A DNA stretch of 55,990 nt from positions 1 through 55,990 of the forward strand of contig JANTGF010000017.1 in NCBI GenBank assembly GCA_024763075.1, given 5' to 3'. The DNA comes from Bacteroidales bacterium (GTDB taxonomy: Bacteria; Bacteroidota; Bacteroidia; Bacteroidales; VadinHA17). Shown in pieces: positions 1-9,554 of this stretch (position 1 is its first letter; each line of letters starts with the position of its first letter). The notes below the pieces were generated by a model, which was not told where the DNA came from, searched no databases, and worked only from the letters and a program-made list of their open reading frames with translations. The translations under genes were made by a program, and so were the position numbers.

Positions 1-327
1 TATTTAAAGATCAAGGGAAATGAGAAGTTGAAAAGTGGGTTTTATGAAATGGTTTATGAGGGTAAATCGAAATTTATCATTAAGCATTCTACAAATAAAT
101 TTATCAGGGAAGGCCGGGATAATTATGATTATAAGACAATTCCCTATGTTGTGAACAGTACTGGTTACTATAGAATCAGGGGAAGAAGAAGCCTGTTAAA
201 AGTATTTTCTGACCATATTTCCGAAGTCAGGAAGTTTATTAAATCCTCCAATATATCTGTCAGATATGCCAATAAAAATCAAATTTCTGAAATTCTGAAA
301 TTTTACGATAATTACCAGCTTCCATAA
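1..327 (+). CDS. C-terminal part of a hypothetical protein (open at left edge)
   Basis: The reading frame is open from base 1, so this is the 3' end of a longer gene; a TTG at 28 is only an internal alternative start. The visible 108 residues are basic and rich in Tyr, Lys and Ile, and end in a segment with many charged residues (SEVRKFIKSSN, SEILKFYDNY). I recognise no domain or catalytic motif. Its stop lies 10 bases before the TonB-dependent receptor start, so the two are probably cotranscribed; in Bacteroidota such small proteins are often found next to outer-membrane receptors. The function is unknown. Confidence 0.6.
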   Translation, partial: YLKIKGNEKLKSGFYEMVYEGKSKFIIKHSTNKFIREGRDNYDYKTIPYVVNSTGYYRIRGRRSLLKVFSDHISEVRKFIKSSNISVRYANKNQISEILKFYDNYQLP

Positions 328-337
328 TGCAGCCTAT

Positions 338-3118
338 ATGAAAAAACTTACCCTTTTCTTCTTCCTTATTTCAATATACTTTGTTCTTGAAGCACAAAAT
401 AATAGCTTATCCCTGCGCTTACATAATGCAAGCTTTATAGAATTCGTGGATAGTGTGGAAAAAAAAATAAATTACCGCATATATTTTACAAGTGACTGGA
501 CTGACAGTTTGAATATTGATATTTCAGCAGATCATGAGAATATTGAACAGATTTTAGATAGGACTTTGGCTGATAGTGGCTTCACTTTTATGATTACTCC
601 GGAAAACGGGATAATCCTGTCAAAGGGGTACACAATCAAAACCAATTTTCAGGAGGATTTTGAAAATTACCTGGCAAGTCATCTGACCAAAACTGGTTCT
701 GTAATTTATGCTTTACCCGGGAGTGGTCCTGATGAAGAGAAAATAATTAGTGATGAGTTTAAACTTTTTAAAATCGGAAATCCATCGGAAATGAACAAAG
801 GGAATTTTGCAGTTCTCTCAGGATATATAAAAGAGGTGAATACTGGTATCCCGGTAATTGGAGGTGTTATTTATGTCGAAAAACTTAAACTGGGAGCAAC
901 ATCCAATGCAGATGGTTATTATTCTCTGGTATTACCTAAGGGGCGTCATGTTGTTGAATTCAGAACCATTGGGATGAGAACAATCAAACGAAACCTGATT
1001 TTGTATTCCAACGGGGAACTAAATGTTGAAATGGCTGAGAAATTTAATCAGCTTGATGAGGTAACGGTAACGGCCAATAAAGAAAATAACGTCCAGAATC
1101 TTAGAATGGGGACCGAAAAGATCAGTATCAAAATGTTAAAACAGATCCCCATGGGTATGGGAGAAGTGGATGTTGTGAAAAGTTCTTTGCTTCTGCCTGG
1201 TGTTCAGACGGTGGGAGAGGCAGCTGCCGGATATAATGTACGAGGAGGAAGTACCGACCAGAACCTGTTATTACTAAATAATGCACCGATCATAAATCCA
1301 TCTCACTTTTTCGGTTTCTTTTCGGCTTTTAATTCGGATATTATCGGGGATGTTACCTTGTATAAAAGTGGAATTCCTGCAGAATACGGAGGCAGGATCT
1401 CATCGTTGATGGATATCAGACTGAAAGAAGGTAGCAAAGAAAAATTTAAAGTAAGCGGAGGAATCAGTCCTGTAACCGGAAGACTGATGGTGGAAGGGCC
1501 GGTAAAAGAAAAAGCTACTTATATTCTGAGTGCCAGAACAACGTATTCGGATTGGTTGCTAAAACAGCTTGAAAATAAGCAATTACAGCAAAGTTCAACC
1601 AGTTTCTACGATATCCAGGGAATGACCAATATTGATATCGATGATAAAAATAAGGTTTCACTTTCGGGATATTATAGTAAAGACAAATTCGATTTATATA
1701 AACAAAGTGCATTTGATTACAGCAACCTGGCTGCTACCTTACAATGGGATCATAGCTTTAAACCGAATTTATTTGCCAGTTTTTCCGTTATTATGAGCAA
1801 CTATAACTACAGTATCAATGGTGTGCAGGACTCAATAGCGATGAATTCTATGAGCTATCGGTTGAATCAGAACATCGCGCGTGCTGATTTTACCTGGTTC
1901 CCTGTTGAAAAACATAAGCTTACTTTTGGGTTGAATGCTACCTGGTACCAGCTTGCACCGGGCGAACTTATGCCACTGAATGATTCGTCGTCGATTATGC
2001 CGAAAAAACTGGAAAATGATAGAGCTCTTGAAAGTTCTTTGTACCTGAGTGATGAATTTGAAATTTCTCCCCTGATTACCATTTCGGCCGGGCTGCGGTT
2101 GAATTTGTATGCTTCATTCGGACCAAATTCTGAATTTATTTACGGTAATGACAGCCCTCTTTCAACTGAGAATATGGTGGATACTGTCCATTACGGAACG
2201 GGGCAAATTAAGGCTTTCTACCCGAACCTGGAATTCCGCATTTCATCACGGTTTTTACTGGGAGGAGGATACTCTTTAAAAGCCGGTGTTCAAAGAATGT
2301 ATCAGTATATCCATATGATTTCCAATACCACAGCCATTTCACCTACAGATATCTGGATGTTGAGTGATAATTATAGTAAACCGCAGAGAAGCGATCAGCT
2401 TTCATTAGGTATTTACAGGAATTTTAAAAAGAATATGTTTGAAACTTCTGTGGAAGCCTACTACCGGAAACTGAACAACATAATTGATTATAAAGGAGGA
2501 GCACAATTGTTAATGAATGAGCATCTTGAAACAGATATCCTGAATGGTACAGGACGGGCTTATGGAATCGAATTCATGGTAAAAAAAACAAAAGGAAGCA
2601 TAACAGGCTGGTTCAGTTATACTTATTCGCGAATACTGCATAAAATTGATGGGAAATTTGCCGAAGAAAAGGTTAATAATGGTAGTTATTTCCCGGCAAA
2701 TTATGATAAACCCAATGATTTAAAACTGGTTATAAATTCAAAGTTGTCCAGGAGGTTCAATATTACAACAAACTTTGTCTATAATACAGGAAGGCCTATA
2801 ACCTATCCGGTTGGGTATTATAATTATGCCAATGTGAACCGTATTTTTTATTCCCAAAGAAATGAATTCAGAATTCCCGATTATTTCAGACTTGACCTGG
2901 CTGCAACTGTAAATGGTAATCTAAGGAAAAAGAAACTGAATCACTCATCATTAACCTTTGCTGTTTATAACATACTGGGAAGGAGAAATCCATACTCCAT
3001 TTATTTTAAGGTAGAGGATGGTAAAGTCAATGGATATAAAATGTCAATTTTTGGACAGCCAATATTTACACTTACCTATAATTTCCGAATCTTAGGAAAC
3101 GCTACCGGTGATTTTTAA
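338..3118 (+). CDS. TonB-dependent receptor with STN and carboxypeptidase-regulatory-like domains
   Basis: A 926-residue outer-membrane receptor. Residues 1-19 are a signal peptide. Residues ~22-100 look like an STN (secretin/TonB N-terminal) domain, the module that in FecA-type receptors signals to an anti-sigma factor. Residues ~158-235 are a carboxypeptidase-regulatory-like beta-sandwich (SGYIKEVNTGIPVIGGVIYV, then DGYYSLVLPKG). Residues ~250-375 form the plug (YNVRGGSTDQNLLLLNNAPI, YKSGIPAEYGGRISS), and the remainder is a beta-barrel rich in alternating aromatic residues. It would take up a substrate across the outer membrane with TonB energy. There is no SusD-like partner next to it, so the substrate cannot be read from context. 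The STN domain suggests regulation by an anti-sigma/ECF pair outside the window. Confidence 0.9.
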   Translation: MKKLTLFFFLISIYFVLEAQNNSLSLRLHNASFIEFVDSVEKKINYRIYFTSDWTDSLNIDISADHENIEQILDRTLADSGFTFMITPENGIILSKGYTIKTNFQEDFENYLASHLTKTGSVIYALPGSGPDEEKIISDEFKLFKIGNPSEMNKGNFAVLSGYIKEVNTGIPVIGGVIYVEKLKLGATSNADGYYSLVLPKGRHVVEFRTIGMRTIKRNLILYSNGELNVEMAEKFNQLDEVTVTANKENNVQNLRMGTEKISIKMLKQIPMGMGEVDVVKSSLLLPGVQTVGEAAAGYNVRGGSTDQNLLLLNNAPIINPSHFFGFFSAFNSDIIGDVTLYKSGIPAEYGGRISSLMDIRLKEGSKEKFKVSGGISPVTGRLMVEGPVKEKATYILSARTTYSDWLLKQLENKQLQQSSTSFYDIQGMTNIDIDDKNKVSLSGYYSKDKFDLYKQSAFDYSNLAATLQWDHSFKPNLFASFSVIMSNYNYSINGVQDSIAMNSMSYRLNQNIARADFTWFPVEKHKLTFGLNATWYQLAPGELMPLNDSSSIMPKKLENDRALESSLYLSDEFEISPLITISAGLRLNLYASFGPNSEFIYGNDSPLSTENMVDTVHYGTGQIKAFYPNLEFRISSRFLLGGGYSLKAGVQRMYQYIHMISNTTAISPTDIWMLSDNYSKPQRSDQLSLGIYRNFKKNMFETSVEAYYRKLNNIIDYKGGAQLLMNEHLETDILNGTGRAYGIEFMVKKTKGSITGWFSYTYSRILHKIDGKFAEEKVNNGSYFPANYDKPNDLKLVINSKLSRRFNITTNFVYNTGRPITYPVGYYNYANVNRIFYSQRNEFRIPDYFRLDLAATVNGNLRKKKLNHSSLTFAVYNILGRRNPYSIYFKVEDGKVNGYKMSIFGQPIFTLTYNFRILGNATGDF

Positions 3119-3155
3119 TCCGGATTATGCAGTAGAGTTTGTATTCGTTTTCCCC

Positions 3156-5108
3156 TTATTCTTTTAAAAATCTGGAGTTCCAGTTGTTACCATCTTCCGT
3201 AACCTGTATAATATAAGCTCCTGATGCCAGTTCCCGGATGTTTATAACAAGAATGGGTTCTGAAGAATCCAATCGCATAATTTCTTTTCCGGCAAGATTC
3301 ATAATCGTTATTTTATGTGGGGCTGCTTTCCCGTAGAAATCAATGTTTACCTGATCAATCGCAGGGTTTGGGAAGATATTATAAGGAACATTACTGTCCG
3401 GCATATCCTCAATGTAACTTATGGAATTCAATTCAAATAGGGACCATTTATTCGGGTCAACCGTAATATTTGTTATTGAGCCACTTAATTTGAAACTAAA
3501 ATCCTGTAATTCTTCCGTTTGAAATATTCTTATCAATGTATCCCTGTCTGTAAACTCCACTTTTAATTCCAGGGGCATCTGAAAAAAAGGCGTCTCAGCT
3601 GATGATACGGTTTCCAGGGAAGTAATCAGTAGTGAGTCGTTTCTTTGTTTCCAGCCCAGGGTGAAATAGGGGTAGCCTTTGCCAAAATACCACTGATCGA
3701 AAAAAACAGTGAAATCTTTTCCCGACAAATCTTCAATGACTCCTTTAAAATCAAGTCCTGTGGCAACTTTCCCTCCAAACCTTTTCTGATACTCTTTCAG
3801 AATATCAAAAAACAGGGTGTCATTATCCAGTTCAAACCGGATCATATGAATGATCGCAGCTCCTTTTTTATAAGACAAACGATAATCAAATATTCTGTTC
3901 ACATCATCTGCATCTTCAAATGGAATATAGACTGAACCCTGGGGTCTTTCTTTTGCCAGTTTATGTGCATTTTCCATCCAACTGTTTGCAGCTTCCTGAG
4001 ACCGTAAATTTTGTTCGGCAATATATTCTGTGTAAGATGCAAAACCTTCATTTATCCAGATGTCCTGCCACGTAGCGCAGGTAATATTGTCACCAAACCA
4101 CATGTGTCCCATTTCATGGGCTACAAGACCAAAGGAAAAAGAGGATAAAGTAGTCATGGTCTGGTGTTCCATACCGCCTCCCATTGGAGCAACACAATGT
4201 CCGTATTTTTCTTTGTAAAAAGGATACAGTGAGATCTTTTCGGAATAAAGTTCAATCAATGCAGCCGATTCATCAATTTCCTGCTTTTTCTGATTCAGAT
4301 ATTCATCATCATTGTAAATGAAATTCTGGATAAGAACAGAATCTGTAATTCCGTCCGGATGTGCATATACATTATATTCACGGTAGTCAGAAACAGAAAG
4401 TGAAATTAAATAATAGTCGATAGGATAATGTGATTCCCATTCAAATCTGGTATTGCCGTGTCCGTCGTCAACAATATTTTGCAACAAACCGTTTGAGCCT
4501 GCCATAAGACCGTTTGGAACGGTGATGTAAACTTTAACCGAATCAATTTTGTCCGCCAGGTCCTGCTTAACCGGGAACCAGTCTTTCGCAGAAAAAGGCT
4601 CGGAAAGGGTATAGGTAACCTTCTTATTCCATGTTCCGTCTTCCTTGTTTGACATACCTGAGAAAAAACCAGCCATTGGTGATGTGCCATGATAAAAAAA
4701 CCGGACTTCCAGATTCTCTCCAACCGATGGAACACTTTCCAGGGAAACTTTAACCAGATCACCTTCCCTTACAGATGTTCTTTTCTTTTGGTCAACAAAA
4801 ACAGAATCCAGCGTCATATCAGGAATCAACTCAACCACAAATTCACTCATCCCTTCTTCCACTACTTCTGAAAATACGTGCACATCTCCAACGATATAAG
4901 TGGAAGTGTCATTCACAGAAACATTCAGGAAATAGCTTTTTACATCGTATTTTGTCATTTCTTCCGAAGCAATTTCCTGCTGACTGAAAAGGAATGCGTT
5001 TTTCCTGCTGATATCCGTAAATTTATTTACAATAGGTTCCTGGGAGAGGGTCGGGAAAGATATAATATGAATGGATATTATAGCAAATATAAGTGTTTTA
5101 CATCTCAT
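3156..5108 (-). CDS. M1-family metallo-aminopeptidase with T9SS C-terminal sorting domain
   Basis: A 650-residue secreted zinc peptidase. A signal peptide covers residues 1-22. The M1 exopeptidase-type motif appears as GGGMEHQ near 310-315 (the GAMEN-like loop), followed by the zinc site HEMGH (H331, E332, H335) and the third ligand E354 in WINEGFASY, the normal HExxH-18-E spacing. Residues ~575-650 are a type-A T9SS sorting domain (NIFPNPAIDQVNI, then a beta-sandwich ending in SRFLKE), so the enzyme should be exported by the Por secretion system and anchored or released at the surface. It cleaves N-terminal residues from peptides. It is convergent with the upstream receptor and about 100 bases downstream of the glycosidase operon. 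Family and export route are well supported; substrate preference is not. Confidence 0.92.
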   Translation of the reverse strand: MRCKTLIFAIISIHIISFPTLSQEPIVNKFTDISRKNAFLFSQQEIASEEMTKYDVKSYFLNVSVNDTSTYIVGDVHVFSEVVEEGMSEFVVELIPDMTLDSVFVDQKKRTSVREGDLVKVSLESVPSVGENLEVRFFYHGTSPMAGFFSGMSNKEDGTWNKKVTYTLSEPFSAKDWFPVKQDLADKIDSVKVYITVPNGLMAGSNGLLQNIVDDGHGNTRFEWESHYPIDYYLISLSVSDYREYNVYAHPDGITDSVLIQNFIYNDDEYLNQKKQEIDESAALIELYSEKISLYPFYKEKYGHCVAPMGGGMEHQTMTTLSSFSFGLVAHEMGHMWFGDNITCATWQDIWINEGFASYTEYIAEQNLRSQEAANSWMENAHKLAKERPQGSVYIPFEDADDVNRIFDYRLSYKKGAAIIHMIRFELDNDTLFFDILKEYQKRFGGKVATGLDFKGVIEDLSGKDFTVFFDQWYFGKGYPYFTLGWKQRNDSLLITSLETVSSAETPFFQMPLELKVEFTDRDTLIRIFQTEELQDFSFKLSGSITNITVDPNKWSLFELNSISYIEDMPDSNVPYNIFPNPAIDQVNIDFYGKAAPHKITIMNLAGKEIMRLDSSEPILVINIRELASGAYIIQVTEDGNNWNSRFLKE

Positions 5109-5207
5109 GATTTATTTTTTTTTATGAAGCAAAGTAAGAACTAATATTTTGCATTTCAAATCTTATTATTGAATATTAAAACGAAATCCGGTTTCGATGG
5201 TTTAGTT

Positions 5208-7160
5208 TCAATGATTCCCGATACTGTATCTGAGTTCTCCCTTTGAATCTCTGAATCTTGCATAAAAGGCATATCCGCCAAAATTATTTTCAAGTTTCAG
5301 CAAGAGTTCGTTCCATCCTTTTTTTAAGGGAAGTTTGATGGTGTCCTGGTCCGGTGCAGCCACTCTGGTATCCAGAAAACGATAGTATTCTTTACCATTG
5401 AGAAAAACTTTGGAACCGTCATCAGAACCAATGAAGAATAGCACTTCCCGGTTCTCTGGTGAATAAACCCGGGTAAATGCATAACTGATGGCAAATTCAT
5501 AAGGCTTCACCTTGTCCCACAATGAGAAATATCCACTCTCAGGGGTTTTGTACGGAATCCACCGGATCTTTTGATTATTTATACCGGAATAGGATGATTG
5601 GAGGTTGATTTTTTTCTCTGGCGGATAAACCGAATCAATTCCGTACCGGAGTACATCTGAATCTCTTTTATTTATAAAGGGTCCCAGCAACATCCATTTA
5701 GGAATGTAACTTCTTTTTGGATGAAGAATGAATACATCCAGTCCTGCATTTTCATTGCTGTCAACGGAGACAAATTTCAGTTTGATTTGTTTATCTACAG
5801 GTATTAAACCCTTTAACTTACATTTGCCACCAGGAAAAATGTTTTTATTACTGCCGTCAAACTCCGTTAGCATCCGGTCGTCATTGAAAACCTTAACTTT
5901 ACCATATTCAGGCCCTTCTGTATAATAAAGATCAAGATCATACTGTGATTCTTCAAGATTTTTCAGACTAAGCTCAAAATGGAATCCTCCTTTTTGTTTT
6001 ATATGGAGTTGTTTACCATTGCTCCATTCCGGTCCGTAATCTGTCATGTCTTCGATAAAAACAGAAGGATTTTTTGTATTGACCAGATCCTCTGCTTCAA
6101 TTCCGCCTGGAGGAACGATTTTTCGTAAAGGAATCCTTAGGGAGGCCTTTTTGATATCTGGAAATTTCATGTGTGGTTCCTTCTGATACCAGTAAACCGT
6201 ACTGCTGTAATCAGCAATGGATTCATTTGCATGACCATGTTCCATTGTAAATTTGATGCTTTTCTGAAAGGGTATGGGATCCGGAATATGGAGACGATAA
6301 GCGGCAATACGACCATTTTTATCATCTTTTAAAATGAGCCCGTGATAAGGAGCAGAGAACTCTCCGTCTTTAAAATACCATCCGCTTGTAAAATAATCCT
6401 CCGTACCCGTACCATATATTGACGGGTTTTTTTCTCCGTCAATCCAGATCATTTCATCCCCCTCCAGGTATCCCAGACTTCTGTTGTAGGACTGCATGTT
6501 CATGTTCAGACCTACGACATGCCCTTTTCCTTCAGCCTCAAGAATGGTGTAATTCTCCGGTTTATCGGTTTTAATTTTCCGGTTCCAGAAAGCATGAAAA
6601 TATGCCGAGTTCTTTTTAAAGGATTTTTCAGGTTGATAGATATTGATATGGTAATAAAAAGCATAGATTTCTTCTCCGGTCTGATTCACAATTTCTATTC
6701 GGGCATGTTTTCTGAAAGGCATGGGGAAATAGCAAAAATATCCACCACTGGTCATACCAAGATATTGGGAATAATAATGCTTATACTCAAAGCCGGTACC
6801 AAAGAAATCTCCCATCGGGACTTCCACCGAAGGGTTTTTTTCATTATCCCAATACATCCTGATCAGGATTCTCCGTAAAAAGAAGGGATCCCTGGAATCC
6901 ACGGTAAACCAGATACGGTTGATCAACCCCGGGCCGTTAATATCTGTAATAACTGCCGTTTTTCCCTCCGGAATATTGATCCTGTCATTATTTGCTCCGG
7001 TGGTGTCATAACTGGAGATCTGGATCATTTTGCCATTTTTTAAATTGGGCAGGTTTCCCGGATTGATTATACCAGTAATATCATCACCCGTCTCATTGCA
7101 ACTGTAGATAATTATTGCTACAAGAATCAGGTACAAGGGTTTAACATAAATTTTATTCAT
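5208..7160 (-). CDS. DUF2961 / GH172-like lipoprotein with C-terminal PA14-like region
   Basis: A 650-residue lipoprotein (lipobox IIIYSCNE, Cys21). The N-terminal half is a DUF2961 domain, the family now called GH172, whose characterised members act on fructose/arabinofuranose-type linkages. Recognisable motifs are GPGLINRIWFT (residues ~76-86), VPMGDFFGTGF (~114-124) and GTGTEDYFTSGW, whose acidic residue is part of the catalytic site in known members. From ~residue 480 a beta-rich region (WMLLGPFIN, FIGSDDGSKVFLNGKEYYR) resembles a PA14/galactose-binding-like fold that could bind carbohydrate. It starts 12 bases after the upstream GH63-like gene and is surely cotranscribed with it. The substrate is not evident. 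Confidence 0.85.
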   Translation of the reverse strand: MNKIYVKPLYLILVAIIIYSCNETGDDITGIINPGNLPNLKNGKMIQISSYDTTGANNDRINIPEGKTAVITDINGPGLINRIWFTVDSRDPFFLRRILIRMYWDNEKNPSVEVPMGDFFGTGFEYKHYYSQYLGMTSGGYFCYFPMPFRKHARIEIVNQTGEEIYAFYYHINIYQPEKSFKKNSAYFHAFWNRKIKTDKPENYTILEAEGKGHVVGLNMNMQSYNRSLGYLEGDEMIWIDGEKNPSIYGTGTEDYFTSGWYFKDGEFSAPYHGLILKDDKNGRIAAYRLHIPDPIPFQKSIKFTMEHGHANESIADYSSTVYWYQKEPHMKFPDIKKASLRIPLRKIVPPGGIEAEDLVNTKNPSVFIEDMTDYGPEWSNGKQLHIKQKGGFHFELSLKNLEESQYDLDLYYTEGPEYGKVKVFNDDRMLTEFDGSNKNIFPGGKCKLKGLIPVDKQIKLKFVSVDSNENAGLDVFILHPKRSYIPKWMLLGPFINKRDSDVLRYGIDSVYPPEKKINLQSSYSGINNQKIRWIPYKTPESGYFSLWDKVKPYEFAISYAFTRVYSPENREVLFFIGSDDGSKVFLNGKEYYRFLDTRVAAPDQDTIKLPLKKGWNELLLKLENNFGGYAFYARFRDSKGELRYSIGNH

Positions 7161-7172
7161 AATTAAAGCATT

Positions 7173-9326
7173 TCATTCTTTTAAGCTACTAAGTTCAATC
7201 AGCACTTTCGCCATGATGGCATCCCAGATATAATTGGACGGACAATTTAATATCTCATTATCCGGACTGTAAGATTCCCAGTAATTGTGGTTAAGTGAAA
7301 GCTGGGTTTTTACTGCCAGTATCATTTTTTGTCCCAGTTCCCGGGCAATATCTGTATAGCCATAGTTGAGTAGTCCTTCAAAAACCATGTAGTCCCATAA
7401 AAGCCATACGGGTCCGTTCCATTTGCAGCAATAATCAACATTTGGATTGTAAAAGGAATCTGCAGCGGATAAAGTAGGTACACCGTATTTTCTCCAGAAC
7501 TGATCCGGATTAGTTAGCCTTTGAACCAGCTTTCCTGCACGGTCTTTGGGTGCTGCTTCCGCCCACAAAGGCAGAAATCCGATAATTTCCGGCCTCCTGA
7601 GGTCCCTGCCCATAAACCGGAATGTATGGTTCTTTTTATCCACGTGATAATAAAAACCGGTTTCTTCATCCCACATTCGCTCATTTACCAGGGATGAAAT
7701 CTTATCGGCTTTTTTCTTCCATTTACGGGCATCCTTTTCTTTTCCGAGCTCTTTTGCCATAGACGATAAGGAACGCATTTCCTTTGTTACCATCAGGCTA
7801 AGGTCAAGACACTCCAGTTCATCAGAAATATCTTCCTTATCGATGTCAAGGTGCCTTTCTTTGGATACCTGAAAGATCACATTATACCAGTCCCGTACAT
7901 TTTCAATGAGGCCGTATGGCCCCCATTCAAAAGTTCCGTCTTTATCTGTGTCCCTGTTTTTTTCCAGCCAGTTAAGGTACCGGCTCCCTGAAAAATATGC
8001 ATCTTCAAGAAATTCCCTGTCTTTACTGACCTTATAAATTTCCAGATTTATCCAGTTAAAAAACGGAGCCGAAGTAGTTGGTTTTCCTTTATGTTCATAT
8101 GCCTGCATTCCTCTTGGTCCATGCCGGTAGGCAATGAGACCATCATCTCCCTGCTGATCCATATAAATCCGTTGTGAATTTTGGGCAGAAACAGGATCAA
8201 GATAAGCATAGGCCATCATCGAAAGAGATTCATGCAGTACCTGGTGTCCGTGGCCCCATCCCCATTTTGGTTCCCGTGAAAAAACATAGAAATTCCTTTT
8301 GGCTTCCCCTGAAGGTGGAAGCATACATGTTCTTACCAGATTCAAAGCACCGATATAAATAAGCTTTTCATCTTCCGAGTCAAAATTTATTCCGGGTACC
8401 GGTTCAAATAATTTCATGTTAGCATTCAAAAAAGTTTGTAAAGAGATTGTTTTGAGTTTCTGAATCTGGTTAAAAATTTCATTCGGATTTTCATCCTGTC
8501 CCTGCCAGCCTCTGAAAAATTTCACATCGATATTTGCTCCCGGTTCTAAAATAAACCGCCCCTGAATGGAAACATAATTTACAAATCCTTTTGTCGCCAG
8601 GTTCAGCGAGTCTTTTCGGTTTTCATCATACCAGTCGGTTTTAATATGATTGTAAAATTCTTCCATCGGTCCCGGGTAACCACCATAAGACCAGGGAGTG
8701 AAGTTTACTGCAAAAATATCCCTGACATTGGTGGGGTATGGTTCCTTTGCGTAGAGATTGCTGATCAGCCTTTTCCGGGTTTCATAATGATGACAAACAT
8801 AAGCATCCTGTCCCTTTTCAAATTTAACAATTTCCAGGCTGTCATTTCCCAATTTCAGCAAAGGAAAGAGATCAAGTGTATGCGGAATGGAATCTGTGTT
8901 TTCAATATGCAAACTGACTACCGAAAGTGTGGAACTATACACAAAGAAGGTCTCCTGCACCCTTAATTTCTTTACCGGTTGGTATTCCATTACTGCTATA
9001 TCAGGAAAGGATGCAATAACACAGGGTTTTTCAAAAAACTGGTTCATCGACATTATAGCCAGTTTATCTACCATCCAGATGAGTGCTATTTTCCCGGCAT
9101 GGTCGCTTGAATAATTTACCGGATGGCAACCGGAATAATAATCCATTTTATAAGCTTTGTCGCCATATAGTCTGGACCGCTGCATGGACGCTGCGTATGT
9201 AGTGTACAAAGGATCATTATTGCCGGCATGAATTCTCAAATAATAATTGTCAGGTATGGTAAGTTGCTGTCCGAAAATGGTAAAAGGAAGAATCAGCAGA
9301 TAAAATAAAGAAAGAATTTTTTTCAT
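7173..9326 (-). CDS. MGH1/GH63-like (alpha/alpha)6-barrel glycoside hydrolase, secreted
   Basis: A 717-residue protein with a signal peptide (residues 1-19, ending IFGQQ). The second half has the trehalase/glucosidase-type helical barrel signatures: WGWGHGHQVLHESL, WEWGPYGLIENVRDWYN, MWDEETGFYYHVD, a WNGPVWLLWDYMVFEGL helix and a closing YSPDNE segment. These are typical of the mannosylglycerate-hydrolase-like/GH63 group in Bacteroidota. The N-terminal ~280 residues are a beta-rich super-sandwich. The gene is first in a two-gene operon with the GH172-like lipoprotein 12 bases downstream, which suggests sequential action on one glycan in the periplasm or at the surface. Its linkage specificity cannot be read from sequence. 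Confidence 0.85.
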   Translation of the reverse strand: MKKILSLFYLLILPFTIFGQQLTIPDNYYLRIHAGNNDPLYTTYAASMQRSRLYGDKAYKMDYYSGCHPVNYSSDHAGKIALIWMVDKLAIMSMNQFFEKPCVIASFPDIAVMEYQPVKKLRVQETFFVYSSTLSVVSLHIENTDSIPHTLDLFPLLKLGNDSLEIVKFEKGQDAYVCHHYETRKRLISNLYAKEPYPTNVRDIFAVNFTPWSYGGYPGPMEEFYNHIKTDWYDENRKDSLNLATKGFVNYVSIQGRFILEPGANIDVKFFRGWQGQDENPNEIFNQIQKLKTISLQTFLNANMKLFEPVPGINFDSEDEKLIYIGALNLVRTCMLPPSGEAKRNFYVFSREPKWGWGHGHQVLHESLSMMAYAYLDPVSAQNSQRIYMDQQGDDGLIAYRHGPRGMQAYEHKGKPTTSAPFFNWINLEIYKVSKDREFLEDAYFSGSRYLNWLEKNRDTDKDGTFEWGPYGLIENVRDWYNVIFQVSKERHLDIDKEDISDELECLDLSLMVTKEMRSLSSMAKELGKEKDARKWKKKADKISSLVNERMWDEETGFYYHVDKKNHTFRFMGRDLRRPEIIGFLPLWAEAAPKDRAGKLVQRLTNPDQFWRKYGVPTLSAADSFYNPNVDYCCKWNGPVWLLWDYMVFEGLLNYGYTDIARELGQKMILAVKTQLSLNHNYWESYSPDNEILNCPSNYIWDAIMAKVLIELSSLKE

Positions 9327-9481
9327 TTTTTATTTGATGTTTTCAGCAGAAACAGAAAATTTCAGCCCTAAGTTAATTGGAAAAAACGATCTTCAAAAGA
9401 AATATCTTATATTTATCCGGGAATTGATTCCCTGTTGATCATTAATTTTTGTAATTTGATCTGTTTTCTGATGATGTTTCC

Positions 9482-9489
9482 TATTTTTG
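9482..9489 (+). promoter_or_regulatory. Candidate -7 box (TATTTTTG) for the nucleotidase gene
   Basis: This matches the Bacteroidota sigma-ABfr -7 consensus TAnnTTTG exactly. A TTTG at 9455-9458 could serve as the -33 element, but the 23-base spacer is longer than the usual 19-21. The box lies 66 bases before the ATG in the gap between divergent genes. Confidence 0.4.
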
Positions 9490-9554
9490 TTTTTGGACAT
9501 CTTACTTTTAATTCCTTGTTTTATGTTCCCTGACGATTGTTAAACTAATTTCCT

